A stretch of 64,000 nt of DNA from Macrococcus sp. 19Msa1099 (GCA_019357535.2 CP079955.1:1984001-2048000); one strand, 5' to 3'. Positions 20,026-29,728 are shown, counted from the first letter of the stretch. Notes: generated from the sequence alone by a model not told the origin. Translations and numbers: made by a program.

Positions 20026-20098
20026 AGCGATTCCTCCTCATTATGTATCTATTTATTTTAAAGCTTTTTAACTAATTAAACAATTATAACGAAAAAGT

Positions 20099-20200
20099 CG
20101 GTACAGAAGTGTTCTACCATAAGTAAAACCCGAATGATGCTAAGAAAATATTCTTTATTTCCAGCACTATTCGGGTTTGATTATAGTAATTTCTGTACCG
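20099..20200 (-). repeat. Nested inverted repeat between clpC and radA
   Basis: An outer perfect 10-bp pair, CGGTACAGAA (20099-20108) with TTCTGTACCG (20191-20200), encloses an inner perfect 10-bp pair, AAACCCGAAT (20126-20135) with ATTCGGGTTT (20169-20178). The inner stem extends by four pairs after two weak positions. On the minus strand the outer arm is followed by CTTTTT. It may act as the clpC operon terminator, or as a structured RNA leader of radA. Confidence 0.7.
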
Positions 20201-20248
20201 CTATTAATTAAAGATTATTAATCTGAAACTTATGTCCCTACTCATCAA

Positions 20249-22672
20249 TTATGCTTTTGCTTTATCAATTTTAAATGCATCATCCACATAATCTATAGTA
20301 ATGTGATGTCCAGTTAATTCTTCACCCTTTAATAGTTCTTCAGATAACTGATCTTCAATATGTTTTTGAATTGCTCTAGCAAGTGGTCTTGCTCCGTACT
20401 CAGGATCATAGCCTTCATCTGCGATTTTCTCTTTCGCTGCATCTGTCAATGAAATATGGATATCTTGCTCTTTCAGTCTGTTTGCAAGCCCTTCGACCAT
20501 TAATGTCACAATTTCTTTCAATTGATCTTTCTCCAATTTATGGAATACGATGATATCATCAATTCTGTTTAAAAACTCAGGGCGGAATTGTTTCTTAAGC
20601 TCATCCATCATCGTTTTACGGATTGTTTCATAATCCTGAGCTGCAGTCTGCCCCCCGAACCCAACAAATTTATTATCTTTAATTTCTTGAGCTCCGACGT
20701 TACTCGTCATAATAATAACCGTATTTCTGAAATCTACCGTACGACCTTTCGAATCTGTAAGACGCCCATCATCGAGTACTTGTAACAGAATGTTAAAGAC
20801 ATCTGGATGTGCTTTTTCTATTTCGTCAAATAAGATAACTGAATAAGGTTTACGACGTACCTTTTCTGTTAATTGACCGCCATCATCATGACCTACATAT
20901 CCTGGAGGAGAACCTACCATACGTGAGACGCTATGTTTCTCCATAAACTCACTCATATCTACGCGAATCATCGCATCCTCTTCACCAAACATTGCCTCAG
21001 CTAGTGCTTTCGCAAGTTCTGTTTTACCTACACCAGTAGGTCCTAAGAAGATAAAGCTCCCAATCGGACGTTTCGGATCTTTAAGACCAGCACGTGCACG
21101 ACGCACAGCTTTAGAAATAGATGATACGGCATCAGCTTGACCAATGACACGATTATGCAAGATTTCTTCCAGGTTCAATAGCTTTTGTGATTCAGTTTCT
21201 GCAATTTTAGCAATCGGAATACCTGTCCATTGCGCTACAACATTGGCAATGTCATCTGCAGTTACTGAAGTATTGTTTGAACCTTGTGTTTTTTGCCATT
21301 CTTTTTTAGTTTCTTCTAACTTTTTCTCAAGCTGTGTCTGTTTATCACGTAAACTTGCTGCCTGTTCGAACTCTTGAGAATGTACTGCAGCGTCTTTTTC
21401 ATTCTTCACTTTTTCTAATTCCGCTTCAAGCTCTTTTAAGCTTGGCGGTGTTGTATAATTGCGTAAGCGTACTTTAGAACCTGCTTCATCGATTAAGTCT
21501 ATCGCTTTATCTGGTAAGAAGCGATCTGATATATAACGATCACTCATCTTAACTGCAGCTACAAGTGCTTCATCAGAAATCTTAATTCTGTGATGTGCTT
21601 CATAACGGTCACGCAACCCTTTTAATATTTCTATTGCATCTTCTACATTCGGCTGATCCACTTGAACAGGTTGGAATCGACGTTCAAGTGCTGCATCTTT
21701 CTCTATATATTTACGGTACTCTTCCAATGTTGTCGCACCAATACATTGTAACTCACCACGTGCAAGTGCAGGCTTTAATATGTTAGAAGCATCGATTGCA
21801 CCTTCTGCACCTCCAGCTCCAATTAAAGTGTGTAATTCATCGATGAATAAGATAATATTACCTGCCTGATGAATTTCTTCCATCACTTTCTTAAGACGCT
21901 CTTCGAATTCGCCTCGATATTTAGTACCAGCAACAACAGTACCCATATCTAAACTCATTACACGTTTTCCTTTTAATGTTTCTGGCACTTCATTATTGAT
22001 AATTGCTTGTGCTAATCCTTCTACAATCGCCGTTTTACCTACACCCGGTTCCCCAATAAGCACAGGATTATTTTTTGTACGACGACTCAACACTTCAATA
22101 ACACGCGTAATTTCAGCACTACGCCCAATCACTGGATCTAGTGTGCCATCTTTTGCAATGACTGTTAGATCGCGCGCAAGTTCATCAAGTGTCGGTGTAT
22201 TTTGTGATTTTGAAGCATTCGTATCTTTGCCTGTCATCTCAGGACTACCAAGTAACTTCACCACTTGAGATCTTGCTTTTGTAATGTTTAAGTCAAGATT
22301 CGCTAGTACGCGTGCTGCAACTCCTTCATTTTCACGGATTAAACCAAGTAGAATATGCTCTGTCCCTACAAAGTTATGATTTAATTTACGTGCTTCATCA
22401 AGTGATAATTCGATGACCTTCTTAGCGCGTGGTGTATATTGTATTGTGCCACCCATGTCTGTACCATGACCGATAAGTTGTTCTACTTCAGATACAACTT
22501 TATCTTCTGTGATATTGTAAGCCGCTAAGACTTTTGCAGCGATACCATCAGGCTCTTTTACAAGACCCAACAATAAATGTTCTGTTCCAATGTTGTTGTG
22601 ATTTAAACGAATCGCTTCTTCTTGTGCATGTGCAAGTACTCTTTGAGCACGTTCTGTTAATCTACCAAACAA
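20249..22672 (-). CDS. clpC: ATP-dependent Clp protease ATP-binding subunit ClpC
   Basis: 807 residues, Hsp100 unfoldase partner of ClpP. Double Clp N-domain (1-145), first AAA+ module with Walker A GEPGVGKT at 207-214, coiled middle domain with a UVR-like segment (about 410-465) that binds adaptors, second AAA+ module with GPTGVGKT near 540, and a VGFG loop for docking on ClpP. Start is TTG ([10 protein letters not shown]) with AAGGAGG eight bases upstream. Last gene of ctsR-mcsA-mcsB-clpC, so under CtsR control. Confidence 0.98.
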   Translation of the reverse strand: MFGRLTERAQRVLAHAQEEAIRLNHNNIGTEHLLLGLVKEPDGIAAKVLAAYNITEDKVVSEVEQLIGHGTDMGGTIQYTPRAKKVIELSLDEARKLNHNFVGTEHILLGLIRENEGVAARVLANLDLNITKARSQVVKLLGSPEMTGKDTNASKSQNTPTLDELARDLTVIAKDGTLDPVIGRSAEITRVIEVLSRRTKNNPVLIGEPGVGKTAIVEGLAQAIINNEVPETLKGKRVMSLDMGTVVAGTKYRGEFEERLKKVMEEIHQAGNIILFIDELHTLIGAGGAEGAIDASNILKPALARGELQCIGATTLEEYRKYIEKDAALERRFQPVQVDQPNVEDAIEILKGLRDRYEAHHRIKISDEALVAAVKMSDRYISDRFLPDKAIDLIDEAGSKVRLRNYTTPPSLKELEAELEKVKNEKDAAVHSQEFEQAASLRDKQTQLEKKLEETKKEWQKTQGSNNTSVTADDIANVVAQWTGIPIAKIAETESQKLLNLEEILHNRVIGQADAVSSISKAVRRARAGLKDPKRPIGSFIFLGPTGVGKTELAKALAEAMFGEEDAMIRVDMSEFMEKHSVSRMVGSPPGYVGHDDGGQLTEKVRRKPYSVILFDEIEKAHPDVFNILLQVLDDGRLTDSKGRTVDFRNTVIIMTSNVGAQEIKDNKFVGFGGQTAAQDYETIRKTMMDELKKQFRPEFLNRIDDIIVFHKLEKDQLKEIVTLMVEGLANRLKEQDIHISLTDAAKEKIADEGYDPEYGARPLARAIQKHIEDQLSEELLKGEELTGHHITIDYVDDAFKIDKAKA

Positions 22673-22684
22673 TATAATTCCTCC

Positions 22685-23689
22685 TTATAGATGCGTTCGT
22701 AGCATCTCTGCTCTTTTTTCTTCTATTGTGCCTTGTGTATCATATACGGTATCTAAAAACGGTGCTTGAATTGCTACCATAAGTTCGTTAAACCTAAACG
22801 GAATATTGATGATATCCATATCAATTCCAAGCTTTACTTCACTTAGACGAAGGCTTGCTTCTTCTACTGAAATCTTACGGCTGTATTTCAAAATACCTAA
22901 ACTACGATAAATTCTATCAATAGTTTCAATATGATCGTAATTATTCATTCGTTTGCGCATATTGAGTTCTTCCTCAATAATCTGTTCGACAACTTGCTGA
23001 AGATCTTCAATAATACTTTCTTCATCTTTACCGAGTGTCAACTGATTAGATACTTGGTATATATGACCTAATGCTTGTGTCCCTTCTCCATATATACCAC
23101 GAATCGTAAAACCAAAACGATTGATAGCTTGAGCGATTCGATTCATACGATTCATAATAGAAAGTCCTGGTAAATGGAGCATTACACTAGCACGTAGACC
23201 TGTTCCTATATTAGTAGGACATGTCGTTAAATATCCATAATGCTCGTCAAAGGCCATTGTTAACTTTTCATCTAACCGCTTATCAATATCTTGAGCACGC
23301 ATATATAACTTCTGAAGAGATAAATCTTTACCGAGCACTTGTATTCTGATATGATCTTCCTCATTTACCATAATGCTCTCTGATTCATCATCGTTAATAT
23401 AGACGGCACCACCGTTATTATCCAATAATTCTTTACTCATCAAATGCTTTGCGACAAGCATTAAGCGCTCTCGTTCAGATATTTTGCTCATCTTTATTTC
23501 TTCATAATCATGAAGCACACTCCCCACCGCTTCAATAACACGTTCTGCATCTCCCTCACTAAACATCATCGGATGCACAAAATCTTCTAAGTTACGCGCC
23601 AATCTGATTCTAGAACTCAAGATGACCGGTTCATCTTTACCACTTTGCATCCAGTCGCTAAGTTCACTTTGAAGGTGTTTACTCAACAT
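22685..23689 (-). CDS. mcsB: Protein-arginine kinase McsB
   Basis: 334 residues. Phosphagen-kinase fold turned protein-arginine kinase: [13 protein letters not shown] (near residues 25-37), the catalytic [16 protein letters not shown] near 155-170 and IRGIYGEG near 205. It marks misfolded proteins and CtsR for ClpC-ClpP. Start ATG at 23689 ([13 protein letters not shown]) preceded by a GGTGGTG site inside the mcsA end; the genes overlap by 11 bases. Confidence 0.96.
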   Translation of the reverse strand: MLSKHLQSELSDWMQSGKDEPVILSSRIRLARNLEDFVHPMMFSEGDAERVIEAVGSVLHDYEEIKMSKISERERLMLVAKHLMSKELLDNNGGAVYINDDESESIMVNEEDHIRIQVLGKDLSLQKLYMRAQDIDKRLDEKLTMAFDEHYGYLTTCPTNIGTGLRASVMLHLPGLSIMNRMNRIAQAINRFGFTIRGIYGEGTQALGHIYQVSNQLTLGKDEESIIEDLQQVVEQIIEEELNMRKRMNNYDHIETIDRIYRSLGILKYSRKISVEEASLRLSEVKLGIDMDIINIPFRFNELMVAIQAPFLDTVYDTQGTIEEKRAEMLRTHL

Positions 23690-24065
23690 GAGTATCACCA
23701 CCTTCCTTTAATACTTTTATTTCGTCTCTTACATTTACAGCTTCTTCAAAGTTTTGTACTTCTATTAATTGCTGTAGTTGTTCTTCCAGTGCTTCAATAC
23801 GCTTTTTAAGTGCAATCTTTTCTTGAGACTTAAAAGGTTGCTGTCCGACATGTTCCAGATTACCTGCTTGAACTCTCTCTATTACTTGAGGGACATATTG
23901 ACTAAATGCGTCGTAACATTCACTACAACCAAACTTGCCGATATGCAACGCCTCTCTTAGCGAAAGACCACAGTTAGGACATTTATCAGGATGTGTTTGA
24001 AATTCTCCGCTATTAAGTAAATGTTTCAATAGCTGATTCATCGAAAATTCTTCTTCATAAGCCAT
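23679..24065 (-). CDS. mcsA: McsA, McsB activator, N-terminally shortened form
   Basis: 128 residues, against about 180-190 in staphylococci and Bacillus. It keeps the second zinc site (CPNCG at about 28-32, CSECY at about 49-53), the [16 protein letters not shown] signature and the C-terminal UVR/coiled-coil segment ([15 protein letters not shown]). The N-terminal zinc-binding domain with its own two CxxC pairs is absent. It has not merely been missed: ctsR ends only 10 bases upstream, and the ATG at 24065 has AGGAGG at good spacing. The activating function may be kept through the remaining domain. Confidence 0.93.
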   Translation of the reverse strand: MAYEEEFSMNQLLKHLLNSGEFQTHPDKCPNCGLSLREALHIGKFGCSECYDAFSQYVPQVIERVQAGNLEHVGQQPFKSQEKIALKKRIEALEEQLQQLIEVQNFEEAVNVRDEIKVLKEGGDTHVE

Positions 24066-24075
24066 ACTGTACCTC

Positions 24076-24537
24076 CTAGTTGTATTGGATGATTGCAAGT
24101 ACATTTTGTAATATATTCGCTCTAATATAATCACGGTACGGTACTTCCATCCTTAAAGTATCTCTGTGAATCGTTGACATGATCAACTTCTTCTCTCTTA
24201 ATGTAATCAATTCGTTATCATATAGACCCGCAATAATGCGCTCAGCGTTTTGCTGGGAAATCTGCTTACTTGTAAGCTCTTTAAGATGATTTAAAAAAGC
24301 TGACTTATCGTTTGATTCAATCTTTGTAATACGGATATAGCCACCGCCACCACGTTTACTTTCGATTTGATAACCATGTTCATTTGTAAACCTTGTTTTA
24401 ATGACATAATTTAACTGTGAAGGTACACAATCAAACTTCTCTGCAATATGGGCACGCTTAATTTCCACGACGTCATCTGTCGCTTCTTCAAGCAGTTGCT
24501 TTAAATATTGTTCAATTATATCCGACATATTGTGCAT
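24076..24537 (-). CDS. ctsR: CtsR, class III stress gene repressor
   Basis: 153 residues. N-terminal winged helix-turn-helix ([13 protein letters not shown] to about 70) with the glycine-rich wing [11 protein letters not shown] that senses heat, then the dimerisation domain. Represses clp genes by binding heptad repeats; McsB phosphorylates its arginines. Start ATG at 24537 (MHNMSDI), matching S. aureus, with an AGGTGGGTG site upstream. A CtsR operator sits between its promoter and start, so the operon is autoregulated. Confidence 0.96.
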   Translation of the reverse strand: MHNMSDIIEQYLKQLLEEATDDVVEIKRAHIAEKFDCVPSQLNYVIKTRFTNEHGYQIESKRGGGGYIRITKIESNDKSAFLNHLKELTSKQISQQNAERIIAGLYDNELITLREKKLIMSTIHRDTLRMEVPYRDYIRANILQNVLAIIQYN

Positions 24538-24550
24538 GACATCACCCACC

Positions 24551-24567
24551 TTTGACCTTCTTTGACT
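24551..24567 (-). promoter_or_regulatory. CtsR operator
   Basis: AGTCAAA GAA GGTCAAA on the minus strand: the tandem heptad repeat with three-base spacing that CtsR recognises. It lies just downstream of the ctsR -10 box, ideally placed to block transcription. Confidence 0.9.
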
Positions 24568-24569
24568 TT

Positions 24570-24598
24570 ATTATATTTTGATTTGTCATTTAGTGCAA
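24570..24598 (-). promoter_or_regulatory. Sigma-A promoter of ctsR-mcsA-mcsB-clpC
   Basis: TTGCAC (24598-24593), 17 bases, TATAAT (24575-24570) on the minus strand, directly followed by the CtsR operator. Confidence 0.8.
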
Positions 24599-24619
24599 AC
24601 AATATGTTTATCTTTCATA

Positions 24620-24637
24620 TTTGAACATCTGTTCAAA
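24620..24637. promoter_or_regulatory. 18-base palindrome upstream of nupC (putative operator)
   Basis: TTTGAACA TC TGTTCAAA: perfect 8-base arms around two bases, in the divergent ctsR/nupC spacer, 13 bases upstream of the nupC -35. It resembles a dimeric repressor site. A nucleoside-responsive regulator is a plausible binder, but the protein is unknown. Confidence 0.55.
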
Positions 24638-24650
24638 ATGAAATTAAAAT

Positions 24651-24679
24651 TTGTTTAGCGCTTTCATAAATTATATAGT
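24651..24679 (+). promoter_or_regulatory. Promoter of nupC
   Basis: TTGTTT (24651-24656), 17 bases, TATAGT (24674-24679), 42 bases before the nupC start. Confidence 0.65.
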
Positions 24680-24721
24680 ATGATATGTATAGTTAAAATT
24701 AATATTAAAAGGAGCGATATT

Positions 24722-25930
24722 ATGAACTTTATAATAGGTATTATCGGACTTATTATCTTCTTGTCTCTCGCATGGATCATGAGTTCGGATAAAAAAGGCG
24801 TAAGATGGCAATATATTGGTATCATGCTTGTAATTCAATTCATACTTGCTTTCGTCTTGCTAAAAACAACAGCTGGGATTTGGCTCGTTACACAACTAGC
24901 AACTGGATTTGGTTATTTACTTAAGTATGCAGCAGAAGGTGTATATTTTGTATTCCCAGGTGTTAAAAATGATGGCGTAGCTAATTCATTTTTCTTTGAT
25001 GTATTGTTACCAATCACTTTTATTTCAGCATTAATAGGTATCCTTCAATATTTAAAAATCTTACCTTTTATCATCAAATATTTAGGATTAGTTATTTCTA
25101 AAGTAAACGGGATGGGCAAACTTGAATCTTTCAATGCAGTAGCCGCAGCAATTCTTGGGCAATCTGAAGTATTCATTTCATTAAAGAAGCAACTACCGTT
25201 TATACCGAAGCATAGGCTGTATACTTTAACAGCGTCGGCAATGTCTACCGTTTCGTTATCAATTGTCGGAGCTTACTTTCAGATGATTGAACCACGATTT
25301 GTTGTTACAGCCATCGTACTTAATTTATTTGGTGGATTTATTATCGCTTCAATCATCAATCCTTATAGAGTATCTGCTGAAGAAGAAGATGCGGTGATTA
25401 TGACTGAAGATGAAAAGAAACAATCATTCTTCGAGATGCTTGGCGAATATATTCTTGATGGATTTAAAGTTGCTATTATCGTTGCAGCAATGTTAATCGG
25501 TTATATCGCCTTAATTGCAATGCTTAATGGAATCGTCGAGGCGTTTACACCAGGCGAAATGAACTTCCAGACTATACTTGGGTATTTGTTTGCACCTCTT
25601 GCATTCTTAACAGGAATCGCTTGGGACGATGCGGTTCGCGCAGGATCTATTATGGCGACTAAACTCGTTTCGAATGAATTTGTTGCAATGCTAGATATTC
25701 AGGCCATCGTTAAAGGAAAGACTGGCGAATTATCAGAACATGCGGTCGGAATCGTTTCTGTATTCTTAGTATCTTTTGCTAACTTCTCATCTATCGGTAT
25801 TATCGCAGGGGCTATTAAGTCACTTAACGATAAGCAAGGTGATGTGGTCGCTAGGTTCGGTCTGAAATTATTATACGGCGCTACACTTGTATCATTCATT
25901 TCAGCAACAATTGCAGGTTTCTTTATATAA
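24722..25930 (+). CDS. nupC: Concentrative nucleoside transporter, NupC family
   Basis: 402 residues, an ion-coupled importer of nucleosides in the cytoplasmic membrane. Hydrophobic segments run through most of the protein. The family signature is visible (LESFNAVAAAILGQSEVFISLKKQL near 137-161; AWDDAVRAGSIMATKLVSNEFVAM near 300-323). Start ATG at 24722 with AAAGGAG upstream; an earlier in-frame ATG at 24680 overlaps the -10 box and is rejected. One of only two plus-strand genes. It has its own promoter and a strong terminator. A nearby palindrome suggests repression by an unidentified factor. Confidence 0.95.
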   Translation: MNFIIGIIGLIIFLSLAWIMSSDKKGVRWQYIGIMLVIQFILAFVLLKTTAGIWLVTQLATGFGYLLKYAAEGVYFVFPGVKNDGVANSFFFDVLLPITFISALIGILQYLKILPFIIKYLGLVISKVNGMGKLESFNAVAAAILGQSEVFISLKKQLPFIPKHRLYTLTASAMSTVSLSIVGAYFQMIEPRFVVTAIVLNLFGGFIIASIINPYRVSAEEEDAVIMTEDEKKQSFFEMLGEYILDGFKVAIIVAAMLIGYIALIAMLNGIVEAFTPGEMNFQTILGYLFAPLAFLTGIAWDDAVRAGSIMATKLVSNEFVAMLDIQAIVKGKTGELSEHAVGIVSVFLVSFANFSSIGIIAGAIKSLNDKQGDVVARFGLKLLYGATLVSFISATIAGFFI

Positions 25931-25936
25931 AAGATA

Positions 25937-25970
25937 AGTGGACTGTTTCATAAACAGTCCACTCTTTTTT
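25937..25970 (+). terminator. Intrinsic terminator of nupC
   Basis: A perfect 12-bp stem (25937-25948 with 25952-25963), three-base loop and six T on the plus strand, six bases after the stop codon. Confidence 0.93.
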
Positions 25971-26013
25971 ATGATAATATTGATTGTTTTGTTCCTACAA
26001 AATTCGTCTCTAA

Positions 26014-26640
26014 TTAATTATATGTCAATATTTCTGATACATCATATCTTGAGGATGGATAATGTTCTTTAGCTGCAATTCCAATTGCGATGAACATTAC
26101 AGGTGTGTATCGTCCTCCATCAATATTTAACGCTTGTAATACCGCTCCTCTGTCAAAACCACCAATTGGATTTGTATCGAAGCCATAATCTTTTGCGACA
26201 AGCATAAACTGCATTGCCGCCATGGCAGAATCCATCATTCCTTGAGTATACATAGATTCATCTGGCGTCTGATCCAGAAGCTGTTGAATCACCTTCGTAT
26301 TTTCATCTTTTATATTTTGATCCATATATCCTTCTTTTACATTTTGCTGCATAATTCTATCTAAGTCATTTTTATGGTTATTATCCGATAATACTAGTAC
26401 AAAAGCTGAGCTTGTATCTAATTGACGCGTATTAAAATGAACGTGATTTCTTATTGCCGCTTTCGATTCATCGGATTCTACTACAACAAATCTCCAAGGT
26501 TGTAAATTTAAAGAAGACGGTGCCTTCGTTGCTAAAGTAATCATTTCTTCCATTATTTCATGAGGAATTGTGATATCTGGATTAAACTCTTTTATTGAAT
26601 GACGTGATTCGATTGCTTGTTTTAATGATAAGTCTTTCAT
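26014..26640 (-). CDS. Nitroreductase-family FMN oxidoreductase
   Basis: 208 residues of the nitroreductase fold: RHSIKEFNPDITIPHEIMEEM (residues 12-32), then APSSLNLQPWRFVVV (about 39-53) which binds FMN phosphate, and the GGFDRGAVLQAL C-terminal segment. Such enzymes reduce quinones, nitro compounds or flavin with NAD(P)H; the substrate cannot be read here. ATG at 26640 with AAGGAGTG seven bases upstream. It has its own promoter and sits between nupC and pdxT, where S. aureus has no gene as far as I recall, so it may be a lineage-specific insertion. Confidence 0.9.
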   Translation of the reverse strand: MKDLSLKQAIESRHSIKEFNPDITIPHEIMEEMITLATKAPSSLNLQPWRFVVVESDESKAAIRNHVHFNTRQLDTSSAFVLVLSDNNHKNDLDRIMQQNVKEGYMDQNIKDENTKVIQQLLDQTPDESMYTQGMMDSAMAAMQFMLVAKDYGFDTNPIGGFDRGAVLQALNIDGGRYTPVMFIAIGIAAKEHYPSSRYDVSEILTYN

Positions 26641-26668
26641 GTAAGACACTCCTTTTTTATAATGATTG

Positions 26669-26696
26669 ATTATAACATGCATCTGAAATGTCACAA
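26669..26696 (-). promoter_or_regulatory. Promoter of the nitroreductase gene
   Basis: TTGTGA (26696-26691), 16 bases, TATAAT (26674-26669) on the minus strand, starting right after the pdxT terminator. Confidence 0.7.
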
Positions 26697-26700
26697 AATA

Positions 26701-26733
26701 AAAAAGCCTACATTTTTCAAATGTAGCCTTTTT
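26701..26733 (-). terminator. Intrinsic terminator of pdxS-pdxT
   Basis: A stem of about 15 bp with one mismatch, flanked by A and T runs on both sides, so it could work in either direction. It lies ten bases after the pdxT stop. Confidence 0.85.
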
Positions 26734-26742
26734 ACCAAAATA

Positions 26743-27303
26743 TTATTTCATTACCATTTCTTCTATAAAATATTTCATGATTTTAAAATCTTCAGTAAGT
26801 TCCGGATGAAATGATATACCGAGATATTTCCCTTGTTTGACTGCTACCATCTTATCGTCTACTATGCTCAGTACTTCCACTTCTGGCCCAACTGACACAA
26901 TATGTGGTGCACGGATAAAAACTGCATTTACTCGATCTTCAATACCCTTAACATCAAGATCAGCTTCAAAGCTATCGACTTGACGTCCAAATGAATTACG
27001 TTCAACTGTAATATCTATCTTCCTTAAATGACCTTCCTCATAACCGACGATATCATTTGCAAGTAAGATTAACCCTGCGCATGTGCCATACATCGGTAAT
27101 TCACTTTGGCGTAACGTTTCAGTAAAGCCATATAGATCCATCAGACGACGCATCGTTGTTGATTCTCCACCAGGCAATACTAATCCATCGATATCTTCTA
27201 GTTGTTCTACACGCTTTACAGGTAAACCTGTATGACCTGCTAGTTCAATATGATGAATATGCTCTCTTACAGCACCTTGCAATGCTAATACACCAATCTT
27301 CAT
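26743..27303 (-). CDS. pdxT: Pyridoxal 5'-phosphate synthase glutaminase subunit
   Basis: 186 residues; class I glutaminase that delivers ammonia to PdxS. Catalytic Cys75 in YGTCAGLIL, His166 and Glu168 in [10 protein letters not shown], and the LPGGESTT loop near 43-50. Start ATG at 27303, one base after the pdxS stop, so it is translationally coupled; a longer frame overlaps pdxS. Pair pdxS-pdxT makes PLP from ribose 5-phosphate, glyceraldehyde 3-phosphate and glutamine. Confidence 0.97.
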   Translation of the reverse strand: MKIGVLALQGAVREHIHHIELAGHTGLPVKRVEQLEDIDGLVLPGGESTTMRRLMDLYGFTETLRQSELPMYGTCAGLILLANDIVGYEEGHLRKIDITVERNSFGRQVDSFEADLDVKGIEDRVNAVFIRAPHIVSVGPEVEVLSIVDDKMVAVKQGKYLGISFHPELTEDFKIMKYFIEEMVMK

Positions 27304-27304
27304 A

Positions 27305-28192
27305 TTACCAGCCACGTTCCTGCATTCTTTCTTCTAAAGAAAGCTTATTAATATCTAAACCTTTCATCGCTGCTCCTAACTCTTTAGAAAGTTCACCGAT
27401 TAATTTATAGTCTTGATAATGTGTTGTCGCTTGAACGATTGCTTTTGCAAATTTCTCAGGTGATTCTGATTTAAAGATACCAGAACCTACGAATACACCA
27501 TCAGCTCCTAGCTCCATCATTAATGCTGCATCCGCTGGTGTAGCAACACCACCTGCTGCAAAGTTCACAACTGGTAACTTACCTAAAGCTTTAATCTCTT
27601 TTAATACCTCATAAGGTGCGCCTAAAAGTTTAGCTTCCGTCATAATTTCATCATCGTTCATTACAGATAGTTTACGCACTTGTGCATTTACTTTACGTAA
27701 GTGACGTACAGCTTCAACGATATTTCCTGTACCAGGTTCACCTTTTGTACGTAACATCGCTGCTCCTTCACCGATACGACGCGCTGCTTCACCTAAATCA
27801 CGACATCCACATACGAATGGTACTGTAAATTCATCTTTCTTTAAATGAAACTCTTCATCTGCTGGAGTTAATACTTCTGACTCATCGATATAGTCAACGC
27901 CCATTGCTTCTAATACACGTGCTTCAGTAATGTGACCAATACGACCTTTTGCCATAACAGGTATAGATACTGCATTCATTACCTCTTCAACGATACGAGG
28001 GTCAGCCATACGAGCAACGCCACCTGCTGCACGAATATCACTAGGCACACGTTCTAATGCCATTACAGCTACTGCACCAGCAGCTTCAGCAATTTTTGCT
28101 TGTTCAGCGTTGACAACATCCATAATAACGCCGCCTTTTTGCATTTCTGCCATACCACGTTTAACTTTATCTGATCCTACGATTTTACTCAT
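27305..28192 (-). CDS. pdxS: Pyridoxal 5'-phosphate synthase, lyase subunit
   Basis: 295 residues, TIM-barrel subunit that forms a dodecamer. Catalytic lysines correspond to Lys82 ([10 protein letters not shown]) and Lys150 ([12 protein letters not shown]). Very well conserved throughout. Start ATG at 28192 ([10 protein letters not shown]) with GAGGTG seven bases upstream. Divergent from pdxR, its likely activator. Confidence 0.98.
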   Translation of the reverse strand: MSKIVGSDKVKRGMAEMQKGGVIMDVVNAEQAKIAEAAGAVAVMALERVPSDIRAAGGVARMADPRIVEEVMNAVSIPVMAKGRIGHITEARVLEAMGVDYIDESEVLTPADEEFHLKKDEFTVPFVCGCRDLGEAARRIGEGAAMLRTKGEPGTGNIVEAVRHLRKVNAQVRKLSVMNDDEIMTEAKLLGAPYEVLKEIKALGKLPVVNFAAGGVATPADAALMMELGADGVFVGSGIFKSESPEKFAKAIVQATTHYQDYKLIGELSKELGAAMKGLDINKLSLEERMQERGW

Positions 28193-28249
28193 TAATATAC
28201 ACCTCATATTCTGAATTTACACTACAATTACTAATGTATAATATTATCT

Positions 28250-28270
28250 GATATTATAAAAGTATCAGTT
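28250..28270. promoter_or_regulatory. Inverted repeat in the pdxS/pdxR divergent spacer
   Basis: CTGATA (28250-28255) and TATCAG (28265-28270) are inverted with nine bases between, in the 104-base spacer that must hold both promoters. A PdxR site is a reasonable inference; the arms are short. Confidence 0.4.
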
Positions 28271-28296
28271 ATTAATAAAATAAAGGGGTCAGTTTC

Positions 28297-29631
28297 ATGG
28301 AGATACTTACATACAAATTCAGTGATCAAAAATATTTATATACGCAATTATATGAAAACATTAAAAGAGATATTTTATCTGGCAAATTAAAACATAAAGA
28401 AAAACTCCCTTCGAAACGTAAACTCAGTACACATCTGAACTTAAGTGGAACCACAATCGAGATCGCATATCAGCAATTACTGGATGAAGGATATATATAT
28501 TCAGTACCAAAAGTAGGTTTTTTTGTAGAAGATATTCAGACGATAAATATAGCACCTGAAAGTAAATCAGACATGCCAAATCATCATCATAAACAAAGAC
28601 AGTTATCTCTTAAAATAGAAGACAGTCACATAAAATCATTTCCATTTCACAAATTCAGAAAGTACGCACGAGATGCATTTGAACAAGAGCAATATCATTT
28701 ACTGGAACTTGGTGATGTTCAGGGAGAAGAAATATTGCGCAATGAAATTAGACGCTATCTATATCATTCTCGCGGAGTGAACTGCGAAAATTATCAAATC
28801 ATTATCGGCAGTTCTACAGAACAGCTGTTTACCCTCCTTACTAAAATATTAGGTAACAGCTCATATATATTAGAAAACCCTGGTTACCCACTCATTCGAA
28901 AAGTATTACAAAGCGAACACAAAGACTATCAGTATATCGATGTTGATGAAGAAGGACTCATCGTTTCATCACTTCCTGAAGATGTTGAAATTGTGCACGT
29001 TACACCAAGTCATCAGTTCCCAACAGGTGTCGTACTCAGCGCAAAGCGCAGAACTGAACTGATTAATTGGTCAAAGCAAAAACAAAATCGCTATATTATT
29101 GAAGACGATTACGATAGTGAGTTTAGATATAAAGGAAGGCCTCTCGCTGCATTACAAGGTATGAGCAATGATTGTGTGATATATATGAGTACATTCTCAA
29201 AATCTATCTATCCAAGCATCAGATGTGCCTATTTAGTACTGCCTGATAAACTGCTGAAATTGTATAAAGCGATGTCAAAGCCAAATAACACTGTTCCAAG
29301 ACATATTCAATATATGATAGCTGCATTTATGAAAGATGGTGAATTTGAACGGAATATTAACAGGATGAGAAAGGAATATAAGAAGAAATTAGAGCTTGTA
29401 CTTCAGTCTGTTAAAGAGACCTTTAAGCAAAGTAATATAACTGGCAGTGATGCGGGTATGCACTTCGTACTCGAGACGAAAGAAATTATCAATAAAGATA
29501 GTATTGCAATTAATACGATAGATGATTACTATTCTGGAGAAAAAACAAGTTATAAAAATAAATATATTATCGGATTTGGAAGTATCGAAGACGATGAAAT
29601 CTCTTCCATTATTAAACGACTAAAAAATTAA
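28297..29631 (+). CDS. pdxR: PdxR, MocR/GntR-type regulator with aminotransferase-like domain
   Basis: 444 residues. N-terminal GntR winged helix (about 10-75: LYENIKRDILSGKLKHKEKLPSKRKL is the typical entry) and a large fold-type I aminotransferase-like domain with IIEDDYDSEFRY near 267 and the PLP-lysine region STFSKSIYPSIRCAYLVLP near 296-314. Regulators of this form sense PLP and control pdxST. ATG with AAAGGGG upstream. Divergent from pdxS and followed by its own terminator. Confidence 0.93.
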   Translation: MEILTYKFSDQKYLYTQLYENIKRDILSGKLKHKEKLPSKRKLSTHLNLSGTTIEIAYQQLLDEGYIYSVPKVGFFVEDIQTINIAPESKSDMPNHHHKQRQLSLKIEDSHIKSFPFHKFRKYARDAFEQEQYHLLELGDVQGEEILRNEIRRYLYHSRGVNCENYQIIIGSSTEQLFTLLTKILGNSSYILENPGYPLIRKVLQSEHKDYQYIDVDEEGLIVSSLPEDVEIVHVTPSHQFPTGVVLSAKRRTELINWSKQKQNRYIIEDDYDSEFRYKGRPLAALQGMSNDCVIYMSTFSKSIYPSIRCAYLVLPDKLLKLYKAMSKPNNTVPRHIQYMIAAFMKDGEFERNINRMRKEYKKKLELVLQSVKETFKQSNITGSDAGMHFVLETKEIINKDSIAINTIDDYYSGEKTSYKNKYIIGFGSIEDDEISSIIKRLKN

Positions 29632-29644
29632 GCCCATAATAAAT

Positions 29645-29675
29645 AAAAGTAACTGCACTATGCAGTTACTTTTTT
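29645..29675 (+). terminator. Intrinsic terminator of pdxR
   Basis: A perfect 12-bp stem (29646-29657 with 29661-29672) with a three-base loop, ending in a run of T on the plus strand. Confidence 0.88.
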
Positions 29676-29679
29676 GTAT

Positions 29680-29703
29680 AAAAAAAGAGACCTAACAGGT
29701 CCC
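29680..29703 (-). terminator. Intrinsic terminator of the rRNA operon
   Basis: GGGACCT and AGGTCTC pair around GTT with one G-U, followed by a run of seven or so U on the minus strand, about 35 bases after the 5S gene. Confidence 0.8.
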
Positions 29704-29728
29704 CAATGTGCGGCTCATCGCATCCATT

